Part shown: positions 1-12,191 of the stretch, piece by piece
Position numbering within the stretch: the stretch's first letter is position 1
Layout: the number at the start of each line of letters is the position of its first letter
Source of the DNA: Aedes albopictus
Taxonomy: Eukaryota > Arthropoda > Insecta > Diptera > Culicidae
DNA: 64,000 bases
Direction: 5' to 3'
Assembly (NCBI RefSeq): GCF_035046485.1
Contig: NC_085138.1
Coordinates: 30,963,047 to 31,027,046 of the forward strand
The notes under the pieces: model-generated
Told to the model about the DNA's origin: nothing
The model's input: only the letters and a program-made list of their open reading frames with translations
Database searches by the model: none
Translations under genes and position numbers: made by a program

Positions 1-331
1 TAAAGCTTTACATGTGTAAAGAGACCTTATAGTTACCTGATATCCACTCATCTCTAACGGCATATGATTGCTTTGATTGAAAAAAAAAATACGTTGAAAT
101 ATGCGTTTGCTCGTTGTAAACTTGTTATTTGCAACGCTTTCTAGTTACAAATCCATTAGTTCAAAATTTGATAAGTTGTTGCATTCAAAAGGCACTCAAG
201 TGCCATATATGTGCTGTCAGTGCACTCCAATTCACGCTAGTGTCAAAATTACGTTGCGATTAGCGTATGAGCGATTCCAAGCAACAGCATCAAAATTAAG
301 GAAATTTTTTAATTCATGATTTTCTATTGAA
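1..331. other. AT-rich sequence, no gene seen
   Basis: No coding exon, tRNA or element boundary can be supported here. The short reading frame at 101-319 has no recognisable motif and AT-rich composition like its surroundings. Confidence 0.5.
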
Positions 332-3217
332 CTGAAACTTTGCACAGTTTTTCAGTTCCATCTAAATCGCCATTTTTCGATATCAAATTTTTATTTTGAA
401 TCACGACTAACTTTTCGAAAGGGTGTATGTGAAAATGGTTCAATAATATTCAAAAATCTGTACAGCCAAAATGGTTCGTTCGATTGTTATGAATTTTTCA
501 GCAAAGTTAGATAACTAAATGGTGATTCCTATGAAAATATACACTGTGAAAAAAACATCTTTTTTTACATTAAAAATATCATTTTTGTCACAAAAACTCA
601 AATATCTCAAAACCCTATCTTTTTACCAACGCAATTTTTTTAGGGAAGACGGTCCATTGTATTAGCAATCTACCATAAAAATTTGGTGATGGTAAACTAA
701 TAAACAAAAAAGTTATAACATTTCAAACATTTCACAATTTTCACATTTGGTAAATATTTTTTTCTGTGTAAATTATTTCGGTCAGAAATCGCAGTTTGAT
801 GCTGATTTTATTGTTCAGCAAAGTTAGATAACTAAATGGTGATTCCTAAGAAAATATACACTGTGAAAAAAAATCTTTTTTAACATTAAAAAATATCATT
901 TTTGTCACAAAAACTCAAATATTTCAAAACCCTATCTTTTTACCAACGCAATTTTTTTAGGGAAAACGGTCCATTGTATTAGCAATCTACCATAAAAATT
1001 TGGTGATGATAAACTAATAAACAAAAAAGTTATGACAATTCAAACATTCCACAATTTTCACATTTAGTAATAATTTTTTTTAGTGTAAATTAGGCTAATA
1101 CAAATTTCGATTTTCTCTTATGTCACCGCCCCCTCGGAAAATTTTGGTCGGAATTCAACATTTTGAGGGGGGCACAAATAAAATGTTCAAGAAAATCAAC
1201 AAATTTAAGGTGTAATTCGAGTTCCACAGAAACTTTCTTAATAAATCCGATGAGTTTATCTATGTTGCCTAATTGTTTGGATATTTTTCCATCGAATACA
1301 TTTATTATTTATCATCCTCCCCCTTAACGAGTCAACGAGCGCTGTGACAAAAGAAGAAAATGAGATTTGTTCCTGCCTTTATTTCGGCCGGAAATCGCAG
1401 CTTGATGCTGATTTTATTGTTAATGGCCTTGCGTGAGTAAAACAAGCTGTTTTTATTATGTATTATGTATATTATATGTACAGTAATGTTCCGATTTTAT
1501 CACGCCCTCCGCGCATTAGTCGTTTATTCATTATTTGCTGTTACATTTGAGGACAAGTGTTTTCCCTCTTCTTCAAAATGAATGTTGAAAGCGTGTTTTG
1601 CAACGTTAAAAATATTGAAATGGGTATAGATGTTGAAGTATATATCAAAGCATTTTTGAAAAGGGGCGTGATTAATTGTTTAAACTGATGTCGCTGATGG
1701 TACGGTGACATGACTCTCTGCACTTAGCACTTCTGGCAATTTCTCAGTTGTTGTCGTTTTCGAACTTCCTACGCCCTGCTTTACCGATGATATACAGATG
1801 GCTCGTTTGTCAAAGTCTAGACGGCAGGACGTGCAAATGCGTAAATTTGGATTCAATTTGGGCATAACCAGTCTCTTTCAGATTATCTATGGTGCTTTCG
1901 GTGAGATTTCGTAACTCCTTTGATCATTTTTTTTCATCAAACGGTCTACAAGAGAGAGTTGAGTTGAAGACCTTTGAGAAAGCGACTGTTCATGTTGTTC
2001 GTTAGATTATAATAAACAAAATCACTTATTAGTTTTAACTGACTAGTTTGGTGTTGTTTGCTTGGCTGAAGAAAAAATTTACTATTTAATATCCATAGCG
2101 GTAGTATTTTTTTTTGCTTTTTCGTGAGCATTGTCATGGTATGTATACAGACAAACAAACATAACACTGACGAAATTTTCATTGACCACGCCTTTAACGA
2201 TCATTTTGAATCTTGGTTGTGGCTTTCATAACCAGAAGAGTGCCCATCATTTTTCTTTGCGTTTGACGTTTCACACTAGCGCCTTCTGATGGCGATATTG
2301 CACATCGCAGTATTTCGTGAAACATTTCCACCAGGTGGGGGTAGTGTGAACTGGGCGATGGATTTTCACGTGGTAGGTAACTCTCATGCATTTGTTGTTG
2401 TTGAAGTTACTCGCATTCTTCCGATCATAAAGTCTGTTCTCTAAGAGGTATTTTTTGAAGATAAACTAGACGTATACGCGTATATAAAACTTTTATTATA
2501 CAGCTTTTGTCTTAAAAATAAGTTTAATTCCATTTTTCTTATAATCAACAGCTTTTCAACACTATCAAGGGATTTTTTCACCAGTCACGTACAATAAAAA
2601 GTATGACACTCTCAATATTTTTGATCAAAACACTGGATCGCGTCTAAGTTTCAAATAGATACTATAGAAATTATGAATAATCAAACAAAAGTATCATGAA
2701 AACAACTTGTTTAATTCAGGCGGTAGCCTTTACAATAAAATCAGCATCAAAAAATAATTCTCAAAATAATTTACACAGAAAAAAAATTTTTTTTGTTACT
2801 AAATGTAAAAATTGTGAAATGTTTGAAATGTCATAACTTTTTTGTTTATCAGTTTACCATCACCAAAATTTTATGGTAGATAGCTGATATAAAGGGCCAT
2901 TTCCCCTAAAAAATTAACGTTGGTAAAAAGATAGGGTTTTGAGATATTTGAGTTTTTGTGACAAAAATCATATTTTTTTTAAGTAAAAAAATAAATTTTT
3001 TACAGTGTATATTTTCTAAGGAATCATCATTTAGTTATCTAACTTTGCTGAAAAATTCATAACAATCGAAAAATCCGTTTTTGCTGTACAGCTTTTAGAA
3101 TATTTTTGAGCTGTTTTAGCATACACCCTTCTGAAAAGTTAGTCGTGAGTGAATATGAAGGTTTGATATCGAAAAATGACGATTTAGATGAAATTGAAAA
3201 ACTGTGCAAAGTTTCAG
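332..3217. repeat. Large foldback repeat (inverted arms about 332-1085 and 2755-3217)
   Basis: The left arm reads into a sequence that reappears in reverse complement at the right end: CTGAAACTTTGCACAG at 332 matches CTGTGCAAAGTTTCAG ending at 3217, and the match continues inward through the AGCAAAGTTAGATAACTAA motif. In the left arm the inner module is present twice in tandem (about 497-795 and 811-1085), while the right arm carries it once. No transposase frame is visible, so this is a non-autonomous foldback or MITE-like element. Arms are diverged by several percent, suggesting an old insertion. No target-site duplication could be fixed. Confidence 0.6.
1086..1440. repeat. Dispersed repeat inside the foldback, related to 11865-12140
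   Basis: The stretch with ATTTTCTCTTATGTCACCG, the CCGACCAAAATTTT complement, and the ACGAGCGCTGTGACAAAAGA motif reappears in reverse complement at about 11865-12140. No protein frame is seen. The family is not recognised. Confidence 0.5.
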
Positions 3218-6200
3218 ATATTTTTGAAATGGTCGCTCAGGATCGACTGACATGACTCCGTGGAATTCCTCGTATGCAGTGTACGCAAAATATGCCACCG
3301 CAAGCGAAAAATAGGCAACAAAGAAGGCACGGCAACAACGCTTTGTTTTTTCGTTAGCAGATAATGACAAAATCGCTCCCGAGTTTGTTCACAACAAAAA
3401 CGGTAGGAATATTTGTCTTTTTCTATTCACATCGTGATTTTCGCATTGTTTTACAACTGAAACTCGACTCTGAGGTTTGCAAGAGCTTTAATTCGTTCAA
3501 ATGCTTATGAATTCGATGATGTGTGTCGAAAGTTTCAGCAGAAAAGGCGAAATATCGGCCCACGCACGGCAAGCGATGTTTGTTTTATTGCTCTCGTCGC
3601 CTGACATGCGTTTGTTGCGGAGCGCCTTTGTTACCAACATGCACCGCTTAGGACAAAGCGTTTGTTTTTCGGCGTGATCCGTTTTTCATACCCTGCTCGT
3701 ATGTCATTTGCTCGCCGCAAAGCAAATATGTTGCAACAAGTGAACGGCCGCTTTTGTCGATGGCTTCCTATGAAAATATTGCGACTGGCCGTTGGTGTTT
3801 TGGCTATATCTCTAAAACGGTAAGAGATTCCATTTTGGCGTCAAAGAACGAAATGAAGAACATTAATTTTTGCGCTAGGAAAAATTTTGTTCAAAATAAT
3901 CTATGATACAGACGGTACTTTTATCAGCATTTTTAGAGGTTTTTTCTCCATGGTGAAAAATTGTCTGAGAAACTTTTTTCTTAATGTATTTTTATCGGAT
4001 TGCTGAGGTAATTTGACGTCGATTTCACTAAAAAAAGTTTGTTCTACGATGCATAGTTTTTGAGATATGATTTTTTGAAGTTTGGGGTATTTTGAAAAAT
4101 TTGGGAAAATTGTGAAATTTCATCTAGCGTTTTTCGGGAAAATAGTCCACTATGATTTTTTTGAATTCCAAATTTGATCATATATCCACGACCTCTAGCT
4201 CTGGTGAAATTTTCATTGAAATCGGAGACCCTTCGGTCCAAACCTGTTCGGTAATAAAAAAAAATCCCCATTTGTACCACCGACGAATTCTCGAAAAGCT
4301 CACGAAAGAGTTTACAGTCGCCGAATTCTCTCATAAAAGTGATCGTGTGGCAAATAATCTGAAGAGGGAACGATCGATGATCACCTTCGTGCACGCGAAT
4401 AGCTCAATTGCAAGGCAACGATTTTATGAGGCAGGGGTTTTCAAACTCATGTGCATAGATCCGTTAAATAGGGTCTTCTTATACAATAATCTATCTACAA
4501 AACGATATGTCGGATATTAACGTGGGTAGATCACCTTAGAACGGTGCGTTACGGTGTAAGATCTACTACACTGCATCAAATTTTAATCTTGCTATTTTCC
4601 TGCCTAAAGTGGTATCATTGCAGATTTAAATTTGATGTATTTTTTGTTATGTTCTTGTTTTGTTTTATGTGTTGTTTTTAACTGCTAATAAACCTTTTGT
4701 TTCAGGGAGATTCAGGTAATTTTACTGTATAATAATACCATTTTTGAGAAATAGTAACTGTAACGAGCGTATCACTTATACCTTATCCAGTATTTATTTA
4801 TTAATCCTTTATTCTCTTTTCAACGAATCTTATCATTATAGATGGCGCAATAATCATTTTTTTTAGCAAATCACCGTATTCATCATCATATTGATATGTA
4901 TATGCGTACATGTTCAAATAATTGGGTTGTTTAGTGAACAAAATATTGCCATTTTCTATAGCTTAATCAAAAGAGCTCATTTTTCTAAGTATAACGTGTT
5001 TTTATTAAATTCCAATACCTTTGTTTTGATGGTTTAATTAACAAAACAGTTTTAATTTTCGTGGATAGAATGACAGTTCAATCGATAAAGTGAAAGTTCG
5101 ACTCGAACAAAAAAAAGTTTCTCCATACAAACTTTAAATGCATTTTAAAAATAGTTCCCGGACTCCAAAAATTATGAAATTTTGGATTTCGACTAATTTT
5201 TGGGTGGAGAATTCGATTATGAAATAATCCGGATACCCCTAAAGAATCCAATTATTTCGTTATCTGGAAGCGTTTGGTACGGGAGGTCCACGCTTCCATC
5301 TTTCCCCTCGATTTCAAGGTGTAAAATGTTATCAAATATTGATTATGTTGAAATCGTTTTATCCTTTGAAATCTTCTCTGCAGTACATGCTGCGCAGTTG
5401 GCCTGGCCGTTAGACAAGAAAAATGACAGACTTGAAAGTTCTTCATTTTCCAGGATGCATTCAAGTAATGGCTGCGTTAGTGTGAGATTAGATTAGATAT
5501 ATTAGAATAATCCATCTACAGCATATAAAATTTAACGTTACAAGTATCACCGGAACAAGTTTGCAAGAATCTGTGAAGAAAGGTCTGAATTAATTCTACA
5601 CAGAAAAAAATCTGATAACAACAGTTGACGTAAATATTAGAACGTATAAATTTCCATTTCATTCGATTTTATATAGAAGAATTTGTTGCACGCAAAATTT
5701 TAAGCAAGCTCCGTACTGCAGACAACCTGTAATTTTAGAATCTGATGGAGAATTGTGTTGAAAGCGATGGCGGTCATTTTGTTACAGCGAACTCGATGTA
5801 ACAATTTTGAACTGTGTAAGCATTGCTGGCGTCAACACAGAACAAAATATCCGTGTGAAATTCAACGAAAAATGGTGCACATAAGCAGAATGCTAGATTT
5901 AGTGCAAATTTACATTGGATATCATGTTAAATTACATAAAGATTGCATAAATTTTCGCTTATAGGTTTAAGCCCAATATACTACGGCTGCCTAAATTCTG
6001 TACCTTCAGGAACTTCTTAAACAACTGTCAAAATAGTAACACCTTGACTGTAACGCCTAATATGAGACAATCCAAAATAGAACAAATTGCCCCTCTCACT
6101 CCGCTCCACCACTTGCTCTGTCATTTTACACTCTCATTCAGTATGGCATATTTTCCGGTAGGTGTTTTGTTTTGCAGATTACTTCTCTGACTGCGGCTTG

Positions 6201-6489
6201 ATCTCAAGACCCTGTGATAGAACGTATTGGAAGGAGCTGCTGCGCGCTACAGGATAGGCTAAAAATGGAGCTGTGAAGTGCGGTGACTTTTTGTTTTATT
6301 TTCACTTTGTAGTGATTGGGTTTCATTCCTGCTCAGATGGCATAATTTCACTAGGAGTTATTTGTTCGAAGTTGAGCGAAAAAGATGGGAATAGGTACAG
6401 AAACAGAAATGTAAAATCATCTTTTCCATTACGCCTTGTTTGATATGAGTAATTCTTTCACCCAAGCTTTTACCACAGAAAGTAGCTTC
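3218..6489. other. AT-rich intergenic or intronic sequence, no gene seen
   Basis: Several 70-120 codon frames exist on both strands, but they overlap each other (for example 4044-4394 minus with 4152-4520 plus) and have no domain-like composition or splice context. Parts look like degraded repeats. No feature boundary is clear enough to annotate. Confidence 0.4.
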
Positions 6490-6980
6490 AACTTTAGGGA
6501 TCCAAACTGTGGAGCAGAGGTAGCACCGCGGTGCTTAACACTCTAGTACCTCAATGCAATGAAAATTTAAGAATCTTCTCAGGCGCTTTCAGTACTTCAC
6601 CGGTAGCTCCTCTACTAAAGGAGTGTGAAAGGCTACCACTGGTACATATGGTAGCGAGCTTAGGCTGAGCCGACCCTGGAAAGGATAAGGGACTATCTCT
6701 CGAGTGGCATGCCGGTAGTCTAGGTAGCGTGATTCGAGTCAGTAGAAGCGTGATCTTACGCCGACGAACTTCCCTTAGTTAGCCACTAGGTCTCGTCTGT
6801 GGCATCGTCTATGCGGACGTGCCTAAGATCGACTAGCGCATGCGGGGCTGGTGCCAATCCTGAAGTGGCTCCGGCTATCTTCAGAGGGTTTGAGCTTCAT
6901 ATACGGATGGGCCACACTATTTCACCGATGGCTCATTAGTACAGGAGACAGGAGAGGAAGTAGGTTCTGAAGCTATTAGC
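6490..6980. other. Unrecognised GC-richer segment
   Basis: This stretch is clearly richer in G and C than the AT-rich sequence on both sides. It contains many short palindrome-like words such as CACCGCGGTG. There is no long frame on either strand. It could be a decayed non-LTR retrotransposon or an old structured RNA gene, but no box, motif or fold allows a call. Confidence 0.25.
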
Positions 6981-7108
6981 CGCTGTGGTTGGTTACCCAG
7001 TAGCGTGGGACATAAAAAGACATTTTACTCCTGTACACTTTTTGAGTTCCGTTTTGGTTCCATATCAACTGTGCAAAATTTCAGATCGATCGGAGAAACT
7101 ATATTTTA

Positions 7109-7555
7109 GCGCCAGCCATTTTAAGTTTTCATACGATTTAGCATGGGGAAAATCACTTTTTCAAAAAAAAAATCGCCACAGGTTGTCCCTTAACCCCTAA
7201 AAATAAATCGATGAATGATTTCTGTTGGAAATTTTACGAGGAACCAACCCTCCGAAGACCGCAAAGTGATCTGAGGCATGTGGAAAAAGTTATTGACTGA
7301 AAACCGAATGGCATGCAAACGTTGTTTAACATGTAAGGAATAACAATAAATAATAAAATCTCGCTATTTTATCGATCGGGTAAGGCTTAATAACATTTTC
7401 CACGAATGTCGCATCGCTTTGCGGTCTTCGGAGGTCTGATTCCTCGTGAAGTTATCTACAGAAATTATTCAACGATTTATTTTTAGGGATCAATGGGTGA
7501 CCTCAAGCGATTTTTCCCCATAGTAAATCGTATGAAAAACTAAGAATGGCGGGCG
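7109..7555. repeat. Small foldback element
   Basis: The left arm (GCGCCAGCCATTTTAAG...) and right arm (reverse complement GCGCCCGCCATTCTTAG...) pair imperfectly over about 180 bp, including the shared word CCGAAGACCGCAAAG. The centre near 7330-7390 is unpaired. The sequence just outside (7020-7100) is also found in reverse at about 10220-10310, so it belongs to a dispersed family. No coding capacity. Confidence 0.6.
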
Positions 7556-7624
7556 CTTCAGTGGTTTTTCGATTTTGTCACGGTTCTAATTAATCACGCT
7601 CAATTCCACGCATTACGTTTTCCA

Positions 7625-7792
7625 GGGGTCTCCAGTAAGCCTTTGTGAATAAGGTTTTGGATCGCCAATTCAGAGACGGCGAGTTCGATTCCCATTCCGG
7701 TCGGGAAATTTTCGAGACTTTCCTATGCATAGTGTTTAATTGTACTTGCCCCACAATATACAAATTCATACAATGGCAAGAAAAGAAACCCG
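7625..7792 (+). mobile_element. tRNA-derived SINE, family C (GGTCTCCAGT head)
   Basis: The head GGGGTCTCCAGTAAGCC followed by GAGTTCGATTCCCATTCC has the spacing of Pol III A and B boxes. The body (GCATAGTG...CTTGCC.CACAA...CAATGGCAAG) matches the copy split at 28829-31024 on the opposite strand. Family similarity is seen directly; the family name is not known to me. The A box is degenerate, so the copy is probably inactive. Confidence 0.6.
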
Positions 7793-8027
7793 AGTAGAAG
7801 TAAAAATCAATACAATATAGATCATAATTAGCTATTGGGATGTTTGACATAAGAGATAAAAGATCAAAAATAAGATCAAAAATTAGTATGGGGAAAAACA
7901 TAATAATATTTCATTTGGATATTATAAGATCAGACTAATATCTGGGGAGATCTGGGCTGTAGCACATCAAACCAATATCATAAAATGATCTGACAGATGG
8001 ATTAGAGTAAAAAAAAGAAAAATGGCC

Positions 8028-8100
8028 TCGACCAGAATCGAACTTATGACCTTGTGATTTATGAGCAGTGACATTACCACTGCACTACGACTCATATCAG
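8028..8100 (-). repeat. tRNA-like sequence (pseudo-tRNA or SINE head)
   Basis: Read on the minus strand it contains GTAGTGCAGTGGTAATG, A-box like, and AAGTTCGATTCTGG, B-box like, with about the spacing of a tRNA. The acceptor stem does not pair well, and the downstream sequence is AT-rich and repeat-like. It is more likely a SINE head than a functional tRNA gene. Confidence 0.4.
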
Positions 8101-9594
8101 AAAATAGGAGATAACAAGAGCATCAACTTCTACGTTTTCCAAGGTGTTTGCGAGTCATGGTAGTTGTGTTGGTTTGGTCCCGCCATGTTGTAGATGAGTG
8201 TGTGAAAGAACTAATTATGATCTTGAATAGTAGTTTTCAGATCTTACAATTTTCGGAAATTATAGATGAATGTGTGAAAGAACTGATTTTGATCTTGAGC
8301 AGTAATTTTTAGATCTTTCGATTTCTGGATGTTGCAGATGGAAGTGTGAAGAGCTAATTTTGATCTTAAGCAATATTTTTCAGATTTCCCAATGATAAAT
8401 GTTCTATTGCAGAATATTAATACAGTTTCCACACAAAATTTGAATTAAGGCTCAATTAGGAATTGCATATTTTGCTGAACTAAGAGAGCACTTTTCTCTA
8501 GATGATTTCACATTTTATGCTTATTCTCTGAATTGTTAACAAAGCCAGTGATCCAAACTTTAAAAATGGCATGTGTAGAAACATGTTTGGTTTATTTTGC
8601 GCCTAAAACAGGACGAATTTCCACCAATAGGACGCAATCAGTGAAGTACTAGAATGTAGTAATGAGTTGAATTTTTGTATGGTGAGAAAGTAAATTCTCA
8701 ATTTCAGCAATGAAATGACGAAAAAAGCTTGGCTATGATGATTCCTTGCCTAATTTAATGGCGAACAAAACATTTATATTAATTGGACTCGTGGGATTAA
8801 GAAATCCATCAGATGATTCAGCATATACTTTTGTGCCTTTTTTCAAGAAAAGTAAATATCGATTATATGCATTTTTTGTGCCGATTACTCTGTTTTTTTT
8901 TTTGTTCAATTTCCGCATCCATAAACCCGCTTATTGAAAATGAAGGCCACTTCTACTTCCTTTTTGTCCCAGTGCTCGTTTGTGAAACTTGTGGTGGACA
9001 TAAGGGAACATCTATTTATTACGTGACGCTAAATTCGATATTTTTGAACTCGGTGGTTGATTCATTAGGATCTGGCGGCCTCCATAATGTGTTTTTGTAT
9101 GATAACTCCAACTTTTTGTATGGGTCGTAACGCTAGGCTGTATTCCCTATCCCCCGGGAGCGTTACGTTATTTGGGGACGGTGAATAATGAAAGTTGAAA
9201 ACTTAAAATAGTTTTTATGCGCAATGTTGAGAAATTTCGACATTTATACAGCGGGTTGCACTAGGCTTTCCAAAGATCAAATTAAGTACTAATTTTGATA
9301 TCATATCACGATGAGATATTGAGCAGATATTTGGCAACTTTTTGAATATCTCATCAATATCATATTAAGATATGACATCAAAATTTGATCGTTTTAAGAT
9401 ATGATTATGATATTCACGTCTTCCCGGGAAGCCCTTCAATAACTAACTTGGTAGTACTGTACTCAAAGAAAACCAAGTTGAAGAGAGGCAGCCCAAGTTC
9501 CATTTGGAACGTAGAGTCACAAGGAAGAAGTAGAAGAAGAAAATGCGTTTTCCGTCAGAATCTTACTTTGGTTAATTTTTTTTTGTATTTTAAT
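8101..9594. other. AT-rich sequence, no gene seen
   Basis: The frames at 8733-9130 overlap each other on both strands and are rich in F, L, K and N as expected of AT-rich noncoding DNA. A CGTAACGCT / AGCGTTACG pair at about 9126-9168 suggests a small inverted-repeat remnant. Nothing else can be supported. Confidence 0.4.
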
Positions 9595-9675
9595 TCTTAT
9601 TAACGAGCTTTTTAACCCGGGGCTCGTTGATGTCGGGACCCACGGTTTCACTTCACTTCCGAAGGGATAAGTAAC
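9595..9675 (-). mobile_element. 3' fragment of SINE family B
   Basis: On the minus strand this gives CCTTCGGAAGTGAAGTG...GTGGGTCCCGACAT...CTCGTTAATAAG. It matches the 3' half of the two complete SINE B copies at 11685-11864 and 31081-31245. The tRNA-like head is missing, so the copy is 5' truncated. Confidence 0.55.
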
Positions 9676-11079
9676 ATTTTGTTAATTTATCAGCTTTTAA
9701 AAGTTGATATGTTGTTCAATTAATGCCAACCAGCATATTGAACGATCAGAAATTAAAGACAGAACATTCAAACTTCGTGACAATTGTACAGCAAAGCGCT
9801 ACGCGACAATATCACAAAAATATCAAATTTTGATTTTTCAACCAGAAATTCCTAACCTTCTGAAAACACTTTTGAATTAAGTATTCGACGATAAATTTAA
9901 GCAATTATCTTTATTTTGCTGTGTAAAGATTGGAAACATATGGAAACATCGTTCCATGAAGTTCAAAAACAATGGTTTAGAAGTGCAAATAATACCTCTA
10001 TTATTTGATCTTATTTACAGAGACATTAAAAAATAAACACATAATTACATACAAGAATATTAGACTTCCATTACCGGGTTTGAGATTTTGTGCGTTTTTG
10101 TTTGATTTTTTTGTGTGCAAGTGTATTTTGATTAATAAACGCCTTCGGAAAAAAGATGTTTCAATTATACCGCGCTCCAATATATCACGTGAAATTTTTT
10201 TTTCAATCGTGATGTAATCGAAAAAGTACTGTATAATATTGTTTCTTCGATCGATCTGAAATTTTGCCCAGTTCATATGGGACCAAAATGGAACTCAAAA
10301 AGTATACGGGAGTTGGAGTTTTTTCATTTTTTATATTTTCCCATATAAACCGTGTACCGGTTCTGTCACATTGGCCCGAAAACCATTCGCCCGAATTCCA
10401 AATGCCCGAATGGCAAACACCCGAATGTAACAAACGCCCGAAAGTCATTCGCCCGAAAAGACCATTCGCCCGAAAAGACCATTCGCCCAAAAACCATAAT
10501 AATCTAGAACACTTTTCTGAAATCAGTTTAGGCGTCGTCCACGCGTATGGCTGAACGCCATTATCAACTAAAAGTTACTGCAACCATTTTCATCAGAGGT
10601 TTTTGCTTTCCTTGAACACAGTCTGATTTAAGACTTATACTGTTACAAACATTTTCGGCAATATAGCTGTGGAAGCATTGATTGGAATTGTCCCTTATTT
10701 TGTTAATAGGTTTTTCTTTCTAGTTTCACCTTCGAGGAAATTAAATTCAATTTTATGTCATTAATTACTACAAATTTGTTCTTCTTTCAATCATGGGCTG
10801 TTCTTTTAAGTTATTCTGTTATGGGGAACCTTGACATTTTACGTTTTTATAACTTCTGGATTCCAAACATGATTTCAAAAGAACAGCTTGCTCAAATAAG
10901 AATGCTGAATTAGCTCACACGTTCTATTTTTTCTCAAATATTGTTCATTTTAACGAAACGTAGTTATTCCGAGTAGATCAGTCGTGAACACTATTAACTT
11001 AAAAGTGTTGACTACTCTGTGCTGAAGTATTGTCTTTATCCTTCCGATCAGCAATGCTGTCACAATTAATGACCTCTCT

Positions 11080-11360
11080 CTCTCTCTCTCTTCTTGGCGT
11101 AACGTCCTCGTTGGGACAAAGCCTGCTTCTCAGCTTAGTGTTCTATGAGCACTTCCACAGTTATTAACTGAGAGTTTTCTCTGCCAATGACCATTTTGCA
11201 TGCGTATATCGTGTGGCAGGCACGAAGATACTCTATGCCCAAGGAAGTCAAGGAAATTTCCTTTACGAAAAGATCCTGGACCGACTGGGAATCGAACCCG
11301 TCATCCTCAGCATGGTCATGCTGAATACCCGTGCGTTTACCGCCTCGGCTATATGGGCCC
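11080..11360 (-). mobile_element. tRNA-derived SINE, Feilai-like (family A)
   Basis: On the minus strand it starts GGGCCCATATAGCCGAGG (A-box region) and has GACGGGTTCGATTCCCAG (B box) at the spacing of a tRNA gene. A non-tRNA body follows, ending in a GA-rich simple repeat (TCTCTC on the + strand at 11080-11095). The structure and wording resemble the Feilai SINE described from Aedes aegypti, but the name is from memory and was not checked. The element is essentially full length. It lies inside the 10359-15300 composite. Confidence 0.75.
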
Positions 11361-11684
11361 TCTGTTATGTAATTATGTAATATTTTATTATGTAATATTT
11401 TCACAAGCAATTAGGCCTTCTTCAAAACATAGGCCTTTTTTTCAAAATAAGCTGATATGATTATTATTGGCGCTAGTCCAGCTGTTCTTGTGATTTGTCG
11501 GATACTAAGTACACCATGGGCCTGTCCTTAAACTTTCATCATGGCAAACTAAAAAACCCGGATTGATCCACCTAGTGGTGATACTGCCTTTCTCGTCGGT
11601 TATATACTTAAGATTTTTCCGTCGAAGTCAGCCGAAGTGTTCCTGAATCCTGAGAATACTCTAGAACAGAACAAATTTCATTTT

Positions 11685-11864
11685 GTGGAGCGGACCTGGT
11701 GTGATGGTTAGAACACTAGTCCATCACGCCGAGGACCTAGGATCGAATCCCACTCCCGACAAACTCACAAAAATGTGAGTTCTTCCTTCCGAAGGGAAGA
11801 AAAGCGTGGGTCCCGAGATAAACTAGCCTAGGGCTAAAAATCTCGTTATGTAATACAGATAAAA
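11685..11864 (+). mobile_element. tRNA-derived SINE, family B, with 12-bp target duplication
   Basis: The head GTGGAGCGGACCTGGTG..ATGGTTAGAACA and AGGATCGAATCCCACTCC form A and B boxes at tRNA spacing. The body is about 100 bp and ends CTCGTTATGTAATACAGAT plus A-rich tail. The perfect duplication AAATTTCATTTT lies at 11673-11684 and 11865-11876, as expected from target-primed reverse transcription. The target is the dispersed repeat also seen at 1086-1440. Confidence 0.8.
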
Positions 11865-12140
11865 AAATTTCATTTTCTTCTTTTGTCACAGTGCTCGTAG
11901 ACTCGTCAATTGGGAGGTGATAAATAATAAATGTCATTGATGAAAAAATACCCAAACGATGAATCGCTTAACTCATTAGATTTTTTAAGAAATTTTCTGG
12001 TGGTCTCTTATTTCACCATAAATTTCTTGGTTTATTTGTGCTCTTCCTTAAAATGTTGAATTCCGACCAAAATTTTCCTAGGGGAAGAGAGGGGTTGACA
12101 TAAGAGAAAATCGAAATTTGTGTCAGCCTTATTCAGAAAA
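11865..12140. repeat. Dispersed repeat related to 1086-1440
   Basis: It is the reverse complement of the 1086-1440 segment with moderate divergence; shared landmarks are TTTTGTCACAG.GCTCGT and TGACATAAGAGAAAATCGAA. No coding frame is seen. Confidence 0.5.
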
Positions 12141-12191
12141 GCAAGAATTTTATCAAAGCCATAATCGAATTTGGAAACTTTGGTTTATATA

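Noticed and set aside
4044..4520. Overlapping 116- and 122-codon frames on opposite strands
   Set aside because: Antisense to each other, no domain or splice evidence; AT-rich noncoding DNA explains them.
8028..8100. Functional tRNA gene on the minus strand
   Set aside because: A- and B-box-like words are present, but the acceptor stem does not pair well; a SINE head is more likely.
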